In this document: piece by piece, positions 60,248 through 60,511 of the stretch
Layout: each line of letters starts with the position of its first letter
Position numbering within the stretch: position 1 is the first letter of the stretch
Assembly (NCBI GenBank): GCA_002394605.1
Contig: DGUI01000055.1
Coordinates: 1-60,511 of the forward strand
Direction: 5' to 3'
Source of the DNA: Mageeibacillus sp. UBA4314
GTDB taxonomy: Bacteria; Bacillota; Clostridia; Saccharofermentanales; Saccharofermentanaceae
Length of the DNA: 60,511 nt
Notes under the pieces: generated by a model
The model's database searches: none
Told to the model about the DNA's origin: nothing
Seen by the model: the letters and a program-made list of their open reading frames with translations, nothing else
Made by a program: the position numbers and the translations under genes

Positions 60248-60275
60248 TTCGCGCCGCGGGGAGTGACTGGGGTGT
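60233..60275 (+). repeat. Intergenic repeat, copy near 60.2 kb
   Basis: Second copy of the 47434-47477 repeat; its start forms the right arm of the long inverted repeat before it. The 388-bp tail of the window (60124-60511) shows no gene. Confidence 0.75.
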
Positions 60276-60379
60276 GGAGTGACTTGAGCGAAGGTGAAGT
60301 GTGCCGGGGGCGTGCCGGGTCATGTCGGGTTCGTGACAGTGTGGACAGGGTTGATCAATGTTTTAGGTTTGATCAAAAC

Positions 60380-60511
60380 CTGCGTGCTCAGTAAAATGCT
60401 CAATGTAGTGCACGCTACCTTGAGCGATCTGCTGCGTGCTCAGTAAAGTGCTCAATGTAATGCGCACTACCTTGAGCAATCTGCTGCGTATTCAGTAAAG
60501 TGCTCAATGTA
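60380..60511. repeat. Tandem array of 52-bp units, cut by the window end
   Basis: Units begin at 60380, 60432 and 60484 (partial). Each holds GCTCA, GCTCAA and TTGAGC, so each can form a GCTCAA/TTGAGC hairpin with an inner GTAG/CTAC stem in unit 1. The array may continue beyond the window. Confidence 0.85.

Overview
The window looks like chromosomal DNA of an anaerobic, fermentative Bacillota (class Clostridia), perhaps of the Saccharofermentans/Oscillospirales kind. That placement is an inference, made from the Clostridia-type gene set (DUF1385-PrmC-DUF951 cluster, F-type ATP synthase with a sodium-type c subunit, AraR, class B sortase pilus), heavy use of AGG/AGA for arginine and mostly strong AGGAGG ribosome-binding sites. 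No rRNA, tRNA or CRISPR array was seen.

Layout. 1-960: 3' end of a group II intron (maturase end, domains V and VI), then short tandem repeats. 963-2980: DUF4364 regulator and glucose-6-phosphate isomerase. 3258-12630: a sortase-assembled pilus operon (signal-peptidase-like protein with both catalytic residues replaced, major pilin, class B sortase, minor pilin, 2004-residue adhesin). 12651-26771: housekeeping and envelope genes (YitT, CPBP protease, MarR-ACP-lipid kinase-ATPase operon, SPFH protein with zinc ribbons, twin lipoproteins, aldo/keto reductase, DUF1385, PrmC, DUF951, a YjbR-EVE protein, a zinc-ribbon protein). 27242-33889: complete ATP synthase operon atpI-B-E-F-H-A-G-D-C, with a two-carboxylate sodium-type c subunit and an epsilon subunit lacking its C-terminal domain. 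33890-39334: accessory stretch with repeats, a TPR/J-domain/HIRAN operon, an orphan XRE gene, MazEF and a DUF4143 ATPase behind a striking palindrome. 39336-43228: acylphosphatase, a lipoprotein metallopeptidase and an ACT-metallo-beta-lactamase fusion. 43306-60123: an L-arabinose regulon.

How the genes work together. In the arabinose region a three-component sensor (response regulator, YesM-type kinase, sugar-binding lipoprotein; AraPST-like) and a divergent AraR-type repressor flank a transporter (binding protein, double ATPase, two permeases). The transporter is followed by araA, araB, araD and a transketolase split into two subunits. Sugar is thus taken up, isomerised, phosphorylated and epimerised to xylulose 5-phosphate and passed into the pentose phosphate pathway. 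Glucose-6-phosphate isomerase, far upstream, serves the same central metabolism.

Non-coding highlights. Intergenic regions are unusually rich in hairpins and short repeats. One family keeps a fixed 23-nt core while its 13-bp stem changes. Another keeps loop words while the stem changes. A 64-bp repeat occurs twice in opposite orientation, and tandem arrays of 51-52 bp units occur at 34.1, 34.4 and 60.4 kb. Four genes without a Shine-Dalgarno sequence share an extended -10 box ending exactly six bases before the ATG, suggesting leaderless transcripts.
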